A program made the translations under genes and the position numbers. Positions 34,632-43,798 of a DNA stretch of 64,000 nt are shown here, in pieces. Origin of the DNA: Thermococcus gorgonarius (lineage in GTDB: Archaea > Methanobacteriota_B > Thermococci > Thermococcales > Thermococcaceae); the NCBI RefSeq assembly GCF_002214385.1, contig NZ_CP014855.1, positions 310,001-374,000 of the forward strand. The letters are read 5' to 3'. The notes under the pieces are model-generated. The model ran no database searches and was not told where the DNA came from. It saw nothing but the letters and a program-made list of their open reading frames with translations. The stretch's first letter is position 1, and each line of letters starts with the position of its first letter.

Positions 34632-37600
34632 ATGATGTCCATTGAGAGTAAAGATGTTGCTGAAAAAGCTGGACTTATTGAGTCTCTTCTCACGAACCTC
34701 GAAGCTGAAACCACAACTGATGACGCTATGGACATTTTCAGAGAGATTTTCGAGCATTGGGGCTTTGATCGCGAGGATTATGAAATCGAAAGAGATGACC
34801 TCGATGAATTTGTTGATGAAAACACAGGGGAGCTCAGAATAATCTCAATTGCTCATTCTACCCTGAACTTCTACGTTATTTATGCTGAAACTTGGAAGGA
34901 CACTCTTAAATATCGCCAGAAGCTCGTGAAGAACTTGCTGAAGTTCACTTCCTATTCATCCGACATCTCCTTTGCCAACTTCATCCTGGTTCTCGATGTA
35001 AAAGAAAATCCCAAAAGCCAGAAACACAAATACTGGAAGCTTATCATCCCAATCTACCAGAGAAAACTTGAGAGCGCAAAGCTCAACGTCTACGTAATCG
35101 ACCCAGAGGAGAAAAAGTTCAGAACGCTGGCAGCGAACATGGCCAAAGTCGCCCTTGAGCTCAGTAAGCATGATACACTCTCCGCCAGCTTAATCAAGGA
35201 CGCACTGAACAGATACATGCTCATTAGACCCTTAACCGAGGAGTTCTTTAGAGAATACAAGAAAAACTACTACGAACTTAAGAACTGGATTAAAGAGAGG
35301 TATGGCCACAAACTTAGGGCTCTTTGTCCTGAAGATTACCTTCTAACCGGTGAATCCACCGAGATTCCTAAGGCCAAGAGAGAGGAAATTTTCGTTGAGA
35401 GGGCCGCCAAGACATTCGCCCATACTCTCTTCAACAGGCTGATGTTTGTCTACTTCCTCCAGAAGAAGGGCTGGATAGTCGATCTCAGCACCCTTAGAAA
35501 GGACCTCAAGGATGAAGTGGATGTTAAGAACTTCGTCAGGTGGCTCCACGACCAGTATGAAGAATACGGTGGAAACTTTTACCGCGATTATCTTAGAACC
35601 CTCTTCCTCTACGCCATGAACCGACCGAGGAAGGGATACAGCCGCAGAAACATCGAGGAAATCAAGGCTATTCCCTCCCCCGTTGTTAGAGACGTCTTCA
35701 TCTACGGGGTTCCCTATTTCAACGGTGGACTCTTCAGTCCGGTTGAGATGGCAGGGGTGAACCTCGACGAAGTTATCACGGAAATTGATGATAAACTTAT
35801 GACTGAAATCGTTATGGGGTTCTTTGAGGCCTACAACTTCACTGTCACGGAGGAGACCCCCTACGAGGTCGAGGTCGCCGTCGATCCAGCCATGCTCGGC
35901 AAGATCTACGAGTCTCTAATTGCCGAGGAGGAGCAGGTCGAGAGCGAGGAAGAGAGAAGGGCCTCGGGGATATTCTACACCCCAAGGAGCGAAGTTGACT
36001 TCATGTGCAGGATGGCGGTCTACGAGTACCTCGAGAGGAACACTAAGCTTGATAAAGACGTCCTCATGAAGTTCGTGTTTACTCCTTCCTACGAATGGAA
36101 TCCAAAGGATCTTTCATGGGAGCAGATAGATGCCCTTGAGAAAGCGCTCAACGATGTTAAAGTGGTAGACCCAGCCGCTGGAAGCGGTGCCTTTCTCGTT
36201 GGAATGTACCACCTCCTCATAGAGCTCCACGAGAAGCTCACCGAGGACAGCGTGGTAACCTACAAGAAGAAGCTCGAAATCATAAGGGACAACATCTACG
36301 GCGTCGACATAAAGGACTGGGCGATAAGGGTGGCAAAGCTCAGGCTCTGGCTGGCGCTCATCGAAGGTGAAGGCAAGCTTCCTAACGAGCCAATCCTACC
36401 CAACCTCGAGACAAAGCTCGCCGTTGGGGATTCTCTCGCTCCGCCACACTTTGTTCTGAAAATAGGGGGCAAGAAGAAGGTAGTGGAGATTCCCCTTGCG
36501 AAGTTCAGGGAGAGCCTCAAGCTTCTCTGGGCCAAGAAGGGTGCCAGTGAGGCGATAGTGGCCTACAAAGAGCTCGTGAAGAAGTACTACCTCGGGGAGA
36601 GGATAGACGGGAAGTCCGTGACCCTCAAGGACATCGAGAGGGCCAAGTGGGGTGCCCTTCAGGAGTTCCTTGAGAGGGCCCTTGAGGAGGAGTTAAAGGC
36701 CAAGGAGAAGAAGGAGGTTAAATTACTCCTTGAGGCAGTGAAGAACGAAGACTTCTCGGCCCTTGAGAAGCCCCCATTCATATGGGAGCTCGACTTCCCT
36801 GATGTGATGCTCGAGAAGAGGGGCTTCGACATCGTGATAGCTAATCCACCATACGTGAGGCAGGAGAAGATCTATCCCGAGTACTACGATTTGGCCGAGT
36901 TCCAGATGCTACCAAAGAAGGAGCAGGAGAAACTCAAAAAGGACTACAAGAACAAGATAAAAGCCCACATGGAGACCATACTGAAGGAGAAGTTCCTTTA
37001 TCCTGGGGATCCCTCATTGCCTGGCAGGAGCGACCTCTACGCGTACTTCTTCATCCAATCGGTCAACCTGCTGAACCCTAACGGCTCGCTGGTCTTCATC
37101 ACCTCGAACTCGTGGCTCGATGTTGACTTCGGAAAAGCTTTGCAGGAGTTCTTCATCAGGGCTACTTATCTGAAGGCCGTTATTGACTACACGAAGAGGA
37201 GCTTCGAACAGGCCGATGTCAACACCGTGATAACCGTCCTGACGAGAAAGCCCTCCAAGCTCTTCAACCTCATTGACGAGAAGTCCTTCACCAACTTCGT
37301 CCTGCTCAAAGTCGGCTTTGAGGGAGTGGACCGGAGGCTGGTAAGCAAAATCCTCGAGCCGCACTTTGACCAGAAGGGGATTGAAGTCTTTGGTGGCATT
37401 GTCCACAGTTACGAGGACGATGACGTCAGGGTGAGGAGCGTTAAAACGGTGGAACTGGCAAAGATGGGTGGCTTTAAGATTCAGCCCTTCCTTGTTGGAA
37501 CCTACACCCTTCAGGGCGAATACAAAGGCATGAAGTGGGGCGGGATTCTAATTAGAGCCCCAAGGATATTCTATGTGATCCTTGATAAAGGCAGGGGGAA

Positions 37601-38642
37601 GCTGGTAAAGCTTGGGGAGATTGCTGAGATTAAATATGGGATCAAAACAGGAATTAATGATTTCTTCTATGTCGAGCCCATAAAGGATCCTGTAAAGTTC
37701 CCTAAATGCTCTATTTGTGGGAAGACTCATGAAGATGACCCACTGTTAGTGCCAGTCAAAAATCCGAGAGGGTGGGAAGGATACATAGAGAAGGAATTTC
37801 TCGTACCTGTGCTAAAGAGTCCCCGTGAAATCAAAAAACTAGCCGTGGAACCATCCACGTTGTCAACTAGATTGTTCCTGTGTCCCAAATCAAAAGAAGA
37901 ATTGAAGTTAGAAGGAAAGGTTCATGCTCTTTCATACATAGAATGGGGAGAAAAACAAACAAGTAAGGGGCATCAAGGAAAGCAGGCTAAAGGAGTTCCA
38001 TTTCCACAGATTTCCTCAGTACAAGGCAGAAGATATTGGTATGATGCAAGCAACTCAATTAAATACTTTGACTTTGTATGCAATAGATTTTTTAATGATA
38101 GATTTTTCTTTGCATATTTTACGGAGAGAATTCCAATTGATCAGACATTCTATGGGGCGGTGGTTAAAGGGAGGGAAAAAAATCCTGATGATTTTCTATT
38201 CCAGATTGCACTATTGAATTCCACAGTAGAAGTTCTCATAGCTAGTTTCTTTGGTAGGACAGGGCTGGGAGAGGGAGTTCTGCAATATGCCCTTTATGAA
38301 ATGGAGGATCTGATTTCCCTCAACGCAACTGAAATGAAATTATCCCCTTCTCAGAAACACATAGTTATCCAAGCCTTCGAACAAATGGCTAACCGTCCAA
38401 TCAAGTCCATCTTCGAGGAGCTCGGCCTTCCGAAGCCCAACCGCGACTTGAGCAACATCAACCCCGAGGACGTCTCCCTCGACAAGGTTCTCCCTGACAG
38501 GCGCGAGCTTGACAGGGTCATCTTCGAGGCATTGGGATTAACGGAGGAGGAGCAGCTTGAGGTCTACAAAGCCGTTGTGGAGCTCGTGAAGGCGAGGCTG
38601 GTGAAGGCGAAGACGTTTTCGAAGAAGAAGGGGAAGAGGTGA
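34632..38642 (+). CDS. Large N6-adenine DNA methyltransferase (Eco57I/type IIG-like)
   Basis: A 1336-residue protein. The SAM motif I VVDPAAGSGAFLVG lies at about residues 511-524 and the catalytic motif IVIANPPYV at about 736, the NPPY form typical of N6-adenine methylation. Before them, EERRASGIFYTPRSEVDFM is the usual Eco57I-class lead-in. A C-terminal region of about 450 residues probably recognises the target (KYGIKTGINDFFYV, GAVVKGREKNPDDF). An N-terminal region of about 450 residues has no clear nuclease motif that I can pick out. GGAGTGG selects the ATG at 34632. kwaA starts 4 nt after its stop. Likely protects the host for a system that also uses the helicase at 43791. Confidence 0.9.
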   Translation: MMSIESKDVAEKAGLIESLLTNLEAETTTDDAMDIFREIFEHWGFDREDYEIERDDLDEFVDENTGELRIISIAHSTLNFYVIYAETWKDTLKYRQKLVKNLLKFTSYSSDISFANFILVLDVKENPKSQKHKYWKLIIPIYQRKLESAKLNVYVIDPEEKKFRTLAANMAKVALELSKHDTLSASLIKDALNRYMLIRPLTEEFFREYKKNYYELKNWIKERYGHKLRALCPEDYLLTGESTEIPKAKREEIFVERAAKTFAHTLFNRLMFVYFLQKKGWIVDLSTLRKDLKDEVDVKNFVRWLHDQYEEYGGNFYRDYLRTLFLYAMNRPRKGYSRRNIEEIKAIPSPVVRDVFIYGVPYFNGGLFSPVEMAGVNLDEVITEIDDKLMTEIVMGFFEAYNFTVTEETPYEVEVAVDPAMLGKIYESLIAEEEQVESEEERRASGIFYTPRSEVDFMCRMAVYEYLERNTKLDKDVLMKFVFTPSYEWNPKDLSWEQIDALEKALNDVKVVDPAAGSGAFLVGMYHLLIELHEKLTEDSVVTYKKKLEIIRDNIYGVDIKDWAIRVAKLRLWLALIEGEGKLPNEPILPNLETKLAVGDSLAPPHFVLKIGGKKKVVEIPLAKFRESLKLLWAKKGASEAIVAYKELVKKYYLGERIDGKSVTLKDIERAKWGALQEFLERALEEELKAKEKKEVKLLLEAVKNEDFSALEKPPFIWELDFPDVMLEKRGFDIVIANPPYVRQEKIYPEYYDLAEFQMLPKKEQEKLKKDYKNKIKAHMETILKEKFLYPGDPSLPGRSDLYAYFFIQSVNLLNPNGSLVFITSNSWLDVDFGKALQEFFIRATYLKAVIDYTKRSFEQADVNTVITVLTRKPSKLFNLIDEKSFTNFVLLKVGFEGVDRRLVSKILEPHFDQKGIEVFGGIVHSYEDDDVRVRSVKTVELAKMGGFKIQPFLVGTYTLQGEYKGMKWGGILIRAPRIFYVILDKGRGKLVKLGEIAEIKYGIKTGINDFFYVEPIKDPVKFPKCSICGKTHEDDPLLVPVKNPRGWEGYIEKEFLVPVLKSPREIKKLAVEPSTLSTRLFLCPKSKEELKLEGKVHALSYIEWGEKQTSKGHQGKQAKGVPFPQISSVQGRRYWYDASNSIKYFDFVCNRFFNDRFFFAYFTERIPIDQTFYGAVVKGREKNPDDFLFQIALLNSTVEVLIASFFGRTGLGEGVLQYALYEMEDLISLNATEMKLSPSQKHIVIQAFEQMANRPIKSIFEELGLPKPNRDLSNINPEDVSLDKVLPDRRELDRVIFEALGLTEEEQLEVYKAVVELVKARLVKAKTFSKKKGKR

Positions 38643-38646
38643 ACCC

Positions 38647-39195
38647 ATGCTCAAAAGGTGGGCAAAACTCATCCTAAGTTTGCTAGCGTATTCTCCACTT
38701 TTTGTAATACTCTCAATAAAGAACCTTCCCCTAAAATGGGGACTTATTGTTGGAACAGGGGTGTTTGTTATTATCTTCCTAATAGCGTGGGCCGTGATAA
38801 GGTCCGTGATGAAGATAAACGGACGGCCGATAGTAGTCAAGATAGACAGGGATATTAATGAGCAATATGTTGGTTTTATTGTCACGTACATAGTTCCTTT
38901 TATTGGGACCATTAAGACTGTAAATGACATAATCTCCACTGGAATTTTAATCGCTGTCATCTTTGCCCTGTATTTAACCACCTCACTTTTTGCTGTCAAC
39001 CCGCTCCTAAAGTTACTCTTTGGGTACAATCTCTATTTATGCACGATTAATAATAAAGATGGAATACTCTTATCCAGGGAAAAACTTAATAGGAATGAGG
39101 AGTTATTTTTGCAGGCATACCCACTCGATAAAGGTTCCAACATCTTTATTCATCACAAAGGAGGCGTGAGTAAGTATGAACCAAACAAGAATTAA
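38647..39195 (+). CDS. kwaA: KwaA-like membrane protein of a Kiwa-type defence pair
   Basis: A 182-residue protein with four hydrophobic segments (about 8-27, 31-52, 74-92, 97-118). After them come the conserved-looking VNPLLKLLFGYNLYLC and a soluble tail of about 55 residues. Size, four-helix layout, the IVTYIVPFIG segment and the NPLL..GY motif fit KwaA, and the following gene resembles KwaB. Kiwa is a membrane-bound anti-phage system sensing infection at the envelope. It begins 4 nt after the methyltransferase stop and overlaps the next gene by 20 nt. AT-rich codon use marks it as recently acquired. The assignment rests on pattern memory, not a search. Confidence 0.65.
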   Translation: MLKRWAKLILSLLAYSPLFVILSIKNLPLKWGLIVGTGVFVIIFLIAWAVIRSVMKINGRPIVVKIDRDINEQYVGFIVTYIVPFIGTIKTVNDIISTGILIAVIFALYLTTSLFAVNPLLKLLFGYNLYLCTINNKDGILLSREKLNRNEELFLQAYPLDKGSNIFIHHKGGVSKYEPNKN

Positions 39196-40291
39196 TCCCG
39201 AAGGAGACAATCTGGTGAGAATTGATGTCTCAGAAATTATGTCTAAATTTCCCACAATAAAGGACGAAGAAATTTTGGTCCCAGGGATGTTCATTATCAA
39301 GAGATATCCAAAGCAAGATGGGGAAAACAGACAATACAAATATCTCTTTTACCATGCGGAGATTACAGATGTAGTTGCAGAAATCTTACAGGAAATCTTG
39401 TTTGCATACATCACCTCTCTTTCAAGGTTAGAAACAGAGAGCATTCCGGTTTATCATCCTGATTTAGAAGAGACACCTTGTTATGTTGAATTGTCTTCCA
39501 AAGACTTTCCATATTGGATATATTTTGTTGAAGCTCTTAGAACTGATTACGAGGAGGAGAGAGTGCCTAAGAACATCGAGAGTAACTTGTGGGGATACTT
39601 ATTTTTCCTCCGTGGTTCACAGTATGCCATTGGATATGCTAAAAGGCTTTCAAAATCTAAAGTTGTCAAAAAACGTTTCCTAAGAGGTGGTCTTGCCCAC
39701 AGGGGAGATGTGCTTAACTCCGTTGAAGAAACCGAAAAGGATAAATTGATACTAGCCTTTAATGCCATAGAAACCGTTGAGGGAATTGAGTTCGATAATT
39801 CTGCAGACTTCGTGTTCGTTGTGAATTTTGATGATGTGGACCCCAATAAAGCAGAGTCGTCTTGGGGGGTGATCTGGAACAAGAGCGGCTTTGAGTCTTT
39901 GTTAGATGTCTATGAACATCAAAAACGAAAAGCTCTTGAAATCCTAGAGCAATGTAATACTCTTCAATCTGTTCTCACAGACGAAGATTTCCAAAACTTC
40001 AAGCAGATCATAGAATCCAACAGACAGCTTCATAAAATGCTACTCCATCCCGTAACGAGGCAATACATGAACGAGACGACCATAGAAGATTTCAAATGGG
40101 TAAAAGAAAAGTTTGGTGATGAAGTTTCTTTTGATATCGATGAAGATTCAAATAGAGTCATGCTTCCTCCTACTGACTCTGAAGAATACAAAAAGGCTGT
40201 TAGGGAGGTTTTAGGAGTTATTGGGGCCAGGTTCACAAAAACTCTAAATGATCAACACATTTCAAAGGGAAAACCTGAAGAGTTGAGGTGA
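39176..40291 (+). CDS. kwaB: KwaB-like DUF4868 protein
   Basis: A 371-residue soluble protein. The middle follows the DUF4868 plan: a beta-rich region with YAIGYAKRLSKSKVVKKRFL, then FDNSADFVFVVNFDDVDP, and WGVIWNKSGFESLLDVYEHQ (the VFILN..FE..F-type segment), with a helical C-terminal half. In Kiwa, KwaB is the DNA-associated effector acting after KwaA. It overlaps kwaA by 20 nt and has GGAGGCGTGAG before its ATG. It is somewhat longer than the KwaB proteins I recall (about 315 residues), owing to an N-terminal extension. Confidence 0.65.
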   Translation: MNQTRINPEGDNLVRIDVSEIMSKFPTIKDEEILVPGMFIIKRYPKQDGENRQYKYLFYHAEITDVVAEILQEILFAYITSLSRLETESIPVYHPDLEETPCYVELSSKDFPYWIYFVEALRTDYEEERVPKNIESNLWGYLFFLRGSQYAIGYAKRLSKSKVVKKRFLRGGLAHRGDVLNSVEETEKDKLILAFNAIETVEGIEFDNSADFVFVVNFDDVDPNKAESSWGVIWNKSGFESLLDVYEHQKRKALEILEQCNTLQSVLTDEDFQNFKQIIESNRQLHKMLLHPVTRQYMNETTIEDFKWVKEKFGDEVSFDIDEDSNRVMLPPTDSEEYKKAVREVLGVIGARFTKTLNDQHISKGKPEELR

Positions 40292-40295
40292 AAAT

Positions 40296-41243
40296 ATGAG
40301 GGGTATTACATCTCTCGATGAGATATCAGCATCATTAGACGAAATTCTAAAGGATGTGATTTTAAGAAATCCCTCATTAAGTGAGCCTCAGATTGTTGCG
40401 ATGTATATCAATAGAATCCAACAGTATAATAACAAGTACCCAATATGGATCCCGTGGTCTGGGTATTATCGCCTCCAGATTAGATCTAAGGTCGTCTCCC
40501 AAAAGCCTTATGCGCTTTTTGCTAAGGTTATCCACCAAAAGCCTTATGCGCTTTTTAACACTGGACCATGCAATAAAACTGGACCATGCAATAAAAATCG
40601 AGTAGAACTCGGGGACATCTTGTTTGTAGTTAAATATTACAAATATAATAATAAGAACAAGAGTAGGATGATTGATCAGATGCGCGTGTCTTTCTTGCAA
40701 GCTAAATTAAACAAAAATACCAACAGTTGGAAAATAAGCGCTCATCAGCAAGAATTTTTGTTTACCCCTAGTAAGTATTCATTCCACTTTGGACAAAGTT
40801 GGGGGGATTCTAAGGAGAGAACACGAAGAATAACTTCTAAATCTAAATGGTTGTTCACATATTTACTGATGTCTACATCCAAGGATATTCCCAATTTAGC
40901 TGCGAGTCCTGAGCTAGTTGAGTGTTGGAGGGATCCAATACAACCATGCAAAGATTATACAATCCCGGTAAGTTCATTTGTTTCAGTCTTTTGTTCAAAA
41001 ACACCTATATTTATGTGCGGAGGCTATGCACTCTGGCTTTATAAGTTCCTCAGAAAAAATGGAATTGGTGGATATATCATCAACAAAGGTCAAACTTCGA
41101 ATTCGGAATTGGAGGACTTAGTTAACACAATTTACAGATTTACAGGCCTTCTGCCAGACCCCCCAGATGAATTTGAAGGATACTCTGGGGAAGGAACATT
41201 CGGAATCGTTGAGTTCACATTTACACCATTAGAAGAGGGATAA
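40296..41243 (+). CDS. Unrecognised protein of the Kiwa segment, with internal micro-duplications
   Basis: A 315-residue protein with no family that I can name. Residues about 105-145 read GDILFVVKYY followed by VSFLQAKLNK, a D...QxK spacing that resembles Mrr-like PD-(D/E)XK nucleases, but this is only suggestive. Two in-frame DNA duplications occur near residue 70: a 36-nt unit (QKPYALF twice) and an exact 18-nt tandem unit (TGPCNK twice). A cysteine-rich FCSKTPIFMCGGYALWLY segment lies near residue 240. GAGGTGAAAAT precedes the ATG, 4 nt after kwaB, so it is co-translated with it and may be an accessory of that system. Confidence 0.6.
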   Translation: MRGITSLDEISASLDEILKDVILRNPSLSEPQIVAMYINRIQQYNNKYPIWIPWSGYYRLQIRSKVVSQKPYALFAKVIHQKPYALFNTGPCNKTGPCNKNRVELGDILFVVKYYKYNNKNKSRMIDQMRVSFLQAKLNKNTNSWKISAHQQEFLFTPSKYSFHFGQSWGDSKERTRRITSKSKWLFTYLLMSTSKDIPNLAASPELVECWRDPIQPCKDYTIPVSSFVSVFCSKTPIFMCGGYALWLYKFLRKNGIGGYIINKGQTSNSELEDLVNTIYRFTGLLPDPPDEFEGYSGEGTFGIVEFTFTPLEEG

Positions 41244-41333
41244 CTTAGGAGACTTGAGTGAAGTTCCCTCTCAAAATCGAAGCCATCTCAATAATAACTA
41301 ATATGTTAGATGATATGTTAGACGGGGATTTCG

Positions 41334-42071
41334 ATGCACGAGCTCGACAAGGCAATATTTGAAGTCTTTACGGGCTCGGGAGGGACTATTGCGGCGAATC
41401 TAAGGCCATACTTCAGTCTGGTTCTTGAGGTCTATGGAGCATTCGAAATTATTCACAGGTTTATCCAATGGCGGAAGAGAGAAGAAAGGAAAAGGAACCT
41501 CAAAAGATCCCTCGCACTCACGTTTCAGAAAAAGCTCGATAAAGCTCGTAGTGATCTTGAAAAACTGGCGGATGATGTCGCATACGCGTTTGGGGCACTC
41601 TTCATGTACTCCGTGGCGATACCTCCCTTTGAACCTAAAAAGAAGGCCAGAGACATAATCAAACAGCTTGAAAACGACTACATCGAGATGACAAAGAGCA
41701 TGCAAGAATTAATGAGACTAGTCAAGAAACATAAAAAGATGATAGTTTCAGCCCTTGAGCTGGATGAAACCCAAGTTATGCTGTTGGAAGGTTTAAGTGA
41801 GGCTTTTGAAAAAGAAAAACCTGATATCGAAGCGCTCACTGATTATCTCCCCCTGATTGCTCAGGAGATGCAGAAGACCGAGAAAGAGAGAAAGGATTTC
41901 AGCCGTGAGCTTGCTAAAGGAATAGGAAAGTTCAACTCGGCTTCCGGGCTCATTGTAATAAACCATGCCCTCGGAATCAACAGCCGTTACAAGCGGTGCT
42001 TCAAAAAAGCAGCCAGATACGGGCTTAAAGAGTTCTCTCAAAGGTTCAATGAATGCCGTTTTGGAAATTGA
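41334..42071 (+). CDS. Unrecognised helical coiled-coil protein
   Basis: A 245-residue protein, nearly all helical and lysine/glutamate rich, with probable coiled coils (RSDLEKLADDVAYAFGAL, IKQLENDYIEMTKSMQELM, QEMQKTEKERKDFSREL). One moderately hydrophobic segment, RPYFSLVLEVYGAFEIIHRF, lies near residue 25. No family recognised. It is separated by 90 nt from the preceding gene, where GATATGTTAGA-like near-repeats occur, and may have its own promoter. It lies between the Kiwa-like and AbiE modules. Confidence 0.6.
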   Translation: MHELDKAIFEVFTGSGGTIAANLRPYFSLVLEVYGAFEIIHRFIQWRKREERKRNLKRSLALTFQKKLDKARSDLEKLADDVAYAFGALFMYSVAIPPFEPKKKARDIIKQLENDYIEMTKSMQELMRLVKKHKKMIVSALELDETQVMLLEGLSEAFEKEKPDIEALTDYLPLIAQEMQKTEKERKDFSRELAKGIGKFNSASGLIVINHALGINSRYKRCFKKAARYGLKEFSQRFNECRFGN

Positions 42072-42121
42072 TGGATTTCGCGTATTCTACTAGATACCCC
42101 CGTTAGCTAGAGTTCATTTTA

Positions 42122-42155
42122 ACTAACAACCACTAACTTTTTATGGGTTGTTAGT
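42122..42155. promoter_or_regulatory. Inverted-repeat operator around the TATA box of abiE
   Basis: ACTAACAACC (42122-42131) and GGTTGTTAGT (42146-42155) are a perfect 10-nt inverted repeat. A third half-site, ACTAAC, is at 42132-42137. The spacer contains ACTTTTTATG, the likely TATA element, so binding would block the promoter. AbiEi antitoxins are known to bind inverted repeats and repress their own operon. The predicted transcript starts at or next to the ATG at 42169 (leaderless). Confidence 0.7.
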
Positions 42156-42168
42156 CAAATTGAAAACT

Positions 42169-42792
42169 ATGAAGCCTATCATTCAGTTCCTGCTTGCAGA
42201 GTTTGGGGGGAAGGCGATAACCCGCGAGGAACTGGAGAGACTGGCCTCCAGCTTCAATGAGGACCTTGACTATCTGGTTAACTATCTGATTCAGTACGGT
42301 TACGTCATTCGCATATTACGGGGCCTCTACTACGTGAAAACACCTGTTGAGTTTTCAACAGGAGGTTCTCCTTCGATCTACCGACTTTTGGCTCTGGGAA
42401 TGGATAGACTAACGAGGAATTGGTACTTCGGCCTCTTCACGGCCCTGATTCTGAATGGCCTCACCCACGAAACCTACACGACGGTCTTCGTGATAAATGA
42501 CAGAATAGCGAGGCCAAAGCCAATCACCGTGAATGGAATCTCTGTTAGAATAATCCGGAGCAGGAAGAACATTTTTGACTTTGGAATCGTTGTCAGAGAC
42601 TCCCTCAGGTTTTCAGACCTTGAGAAGACCCTCCTGGACTTTCTCTACTTCGCCAACTATGGCACAATACCAAAGTCACTTGCTTTGAGGATATGGGAAG
42701 AGTATCAGGACAGGGCCAGCAAAGATAAACTTCAGAAGTATCTGAGGAGATATCCCCGGTCGATAAGGAAGGTGGTTGAGAATGCCCGATGA
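42169..42792 (+). CDS. abiEi: AbiEi-type antitoxin/transcriptional repressor
   Basis: A 207-residue protein. An N-terminal winged-helix region (ITREELERLASSFNEDLDYL, then VIRILRGLYYVKTP) is followed by the AbiEi-like domain with RNWYFGLFTALILNGL and SDLEKTLLDFLYFANYG. In type IV AbiE pairs this protein neutralises AbiEii and represses the operon; the palindrome at 42122 fits that. The ATG at 42169 lacks a binding site, consistent with a leaderless transcript. The end overlaps abiEii by 11 nt. Confidence 0.82.
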   Translation: MKPIIQFLLAEFGGKAITREELERLASSFNEDLDYLVNYLIQYGYVIRILRGLYYVKTPVEFSTGGSPSIYRLLALGMDRLTRNWYFGLFTALILNGLTHETYTTVFVINDRIARPKPITVNGISVRIIRSRKNIFDFGIVVRDSLRFSDLEKTLLDFLYFANYGTIPKSLALRIWEEYQDRASKDKLQKYLRRYPRSIRKVVENAR

Positions 42793-43798
42793 GTCCCTTC
42801 TCATGGAGATTCGGAAGAACGAAAGAAGGGGTTTCGCCAGGTTTGTATCGCGAAAAACGAAGATAAAATCCGTAGACCTCGTGGAGTGGGACTACATAAT
42901 CCACACAATCCTCAAGGAGCTTGAGAGGGATCCTCTCTTCAAGGAGAACTACGTCTTCAAGGGAGGAACATGCCTTGTTAAATGCCACCTCGGTTATTAT
43001 CGCTTCAGCAGGGATCTCGACTTCGCGTACCGGCAGGGCGATGAGCTTAGAGAGATGAGCCGAAGCAGGCTGAAAAAATTCCTGAACGAAGAAACGGGCA
43101 GAATTGCGGAGATCCTGAAGTGCGTGGCCAGGGATCTGGGCCTTGAATTCCAATACAATAGTCACAGCGACTTCAACAACCACAGATATTTTAGCTTTCT
43201 CCTTGGCCCCGGCTGGTTTAGGGAAATAATACTCTACTCTCCCTTGAGGGAGAAGATAAAAATAGAGGTAAATTACGCTGAAAGACTAGCATTCAGGCCA
43301 AAGACTCTAAAGGCCCACACCCTCCTGTCATGGAAGCGTGTTGAACTCACACCAAAGGAGTACGAGAGGTACGTTGAGTTTCTCGGCAACTATTATCCCG
43401 TTTCCCTAGTGGCTTATTCTGATAGGGAAATTTTAGTTGAAAAAGTTAGGGCCCTTCTAACAAGAAAAGAGTTCAAGCTCAGGGATCTCTACGACCTTTA
43501 CAAGCTTCACCAGAGGGGTCTCAAGGTAAGCCATTACAGGAATGAGATAGCGGACAAGGTCAGGACTTATCTCGCATTAAGTTCCACGGCATCTCAGAAC
43601 TTGGGAAGCTCGATAGAGGCTCTACAAAAGGGGAAGTTCCTTGTGGATATCGAACCAGAGATAGATCGGGATATTGGTCTCATCGTTGAACCCTTCTCAA
43701 AGGAAGAGTTTTTGAACTTCGTTGAGGAGTTACGTTTTGAACTTGGCAATCTCATTGACGAATTGAAGGACTTGATTGAGGTGGAAACCAATGGCTGA
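42782..43798 (+). CDS. abiEii: AbiEii nucleotidyltransferase toxin
   Basis: A 338-residue nucleotidyltransferase of the AbiEii/MNT class. The active site is VFKGGTCLVKCHLGYYRFSR followed by DLDFAY: GG, then K..., R.S.DLDF. A C-terminal conserved region reads EILVEKVRALLTRKEFKLRD with DLYDLYKL after it. AbiEii toxins inactivate tRNAs or related targets to stop growth during infection. GGTGGTTGAGA selects the ATG at 42782. It overlaps the helicase start by 8 nt, which ties toxin and helicase production together. Confidence 0.9.
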   Translation: MPDESLLMEIRKNERRGFARFVSRKTKIKSVDLVEWDYIIHTILKELERDPLFKENYVFKGGTCLVKCHLGYYRFSRDLDFAYRQGDELREMSRSRLKKFLNEETGRIAEILKCVARDLGLEFQYNSHSDFNNHRYFSFLLGPGWFREIILYSPLREKIKIEVNYAERLAFRPKTLKAHTLLSWKRVELTPKEYERYVEFLGNYYPVSLVAYSDREILVEKVRALLTRKEFKLRDLYDLYKLHQRGLKVSHYRNEIADKVRTYLALSSTASQNLGSSIEALQKGKFLVDIEPEIDRDIGLIVEPFSKEEFLNFVEELRFELGNLIDELKDLIEVETNG

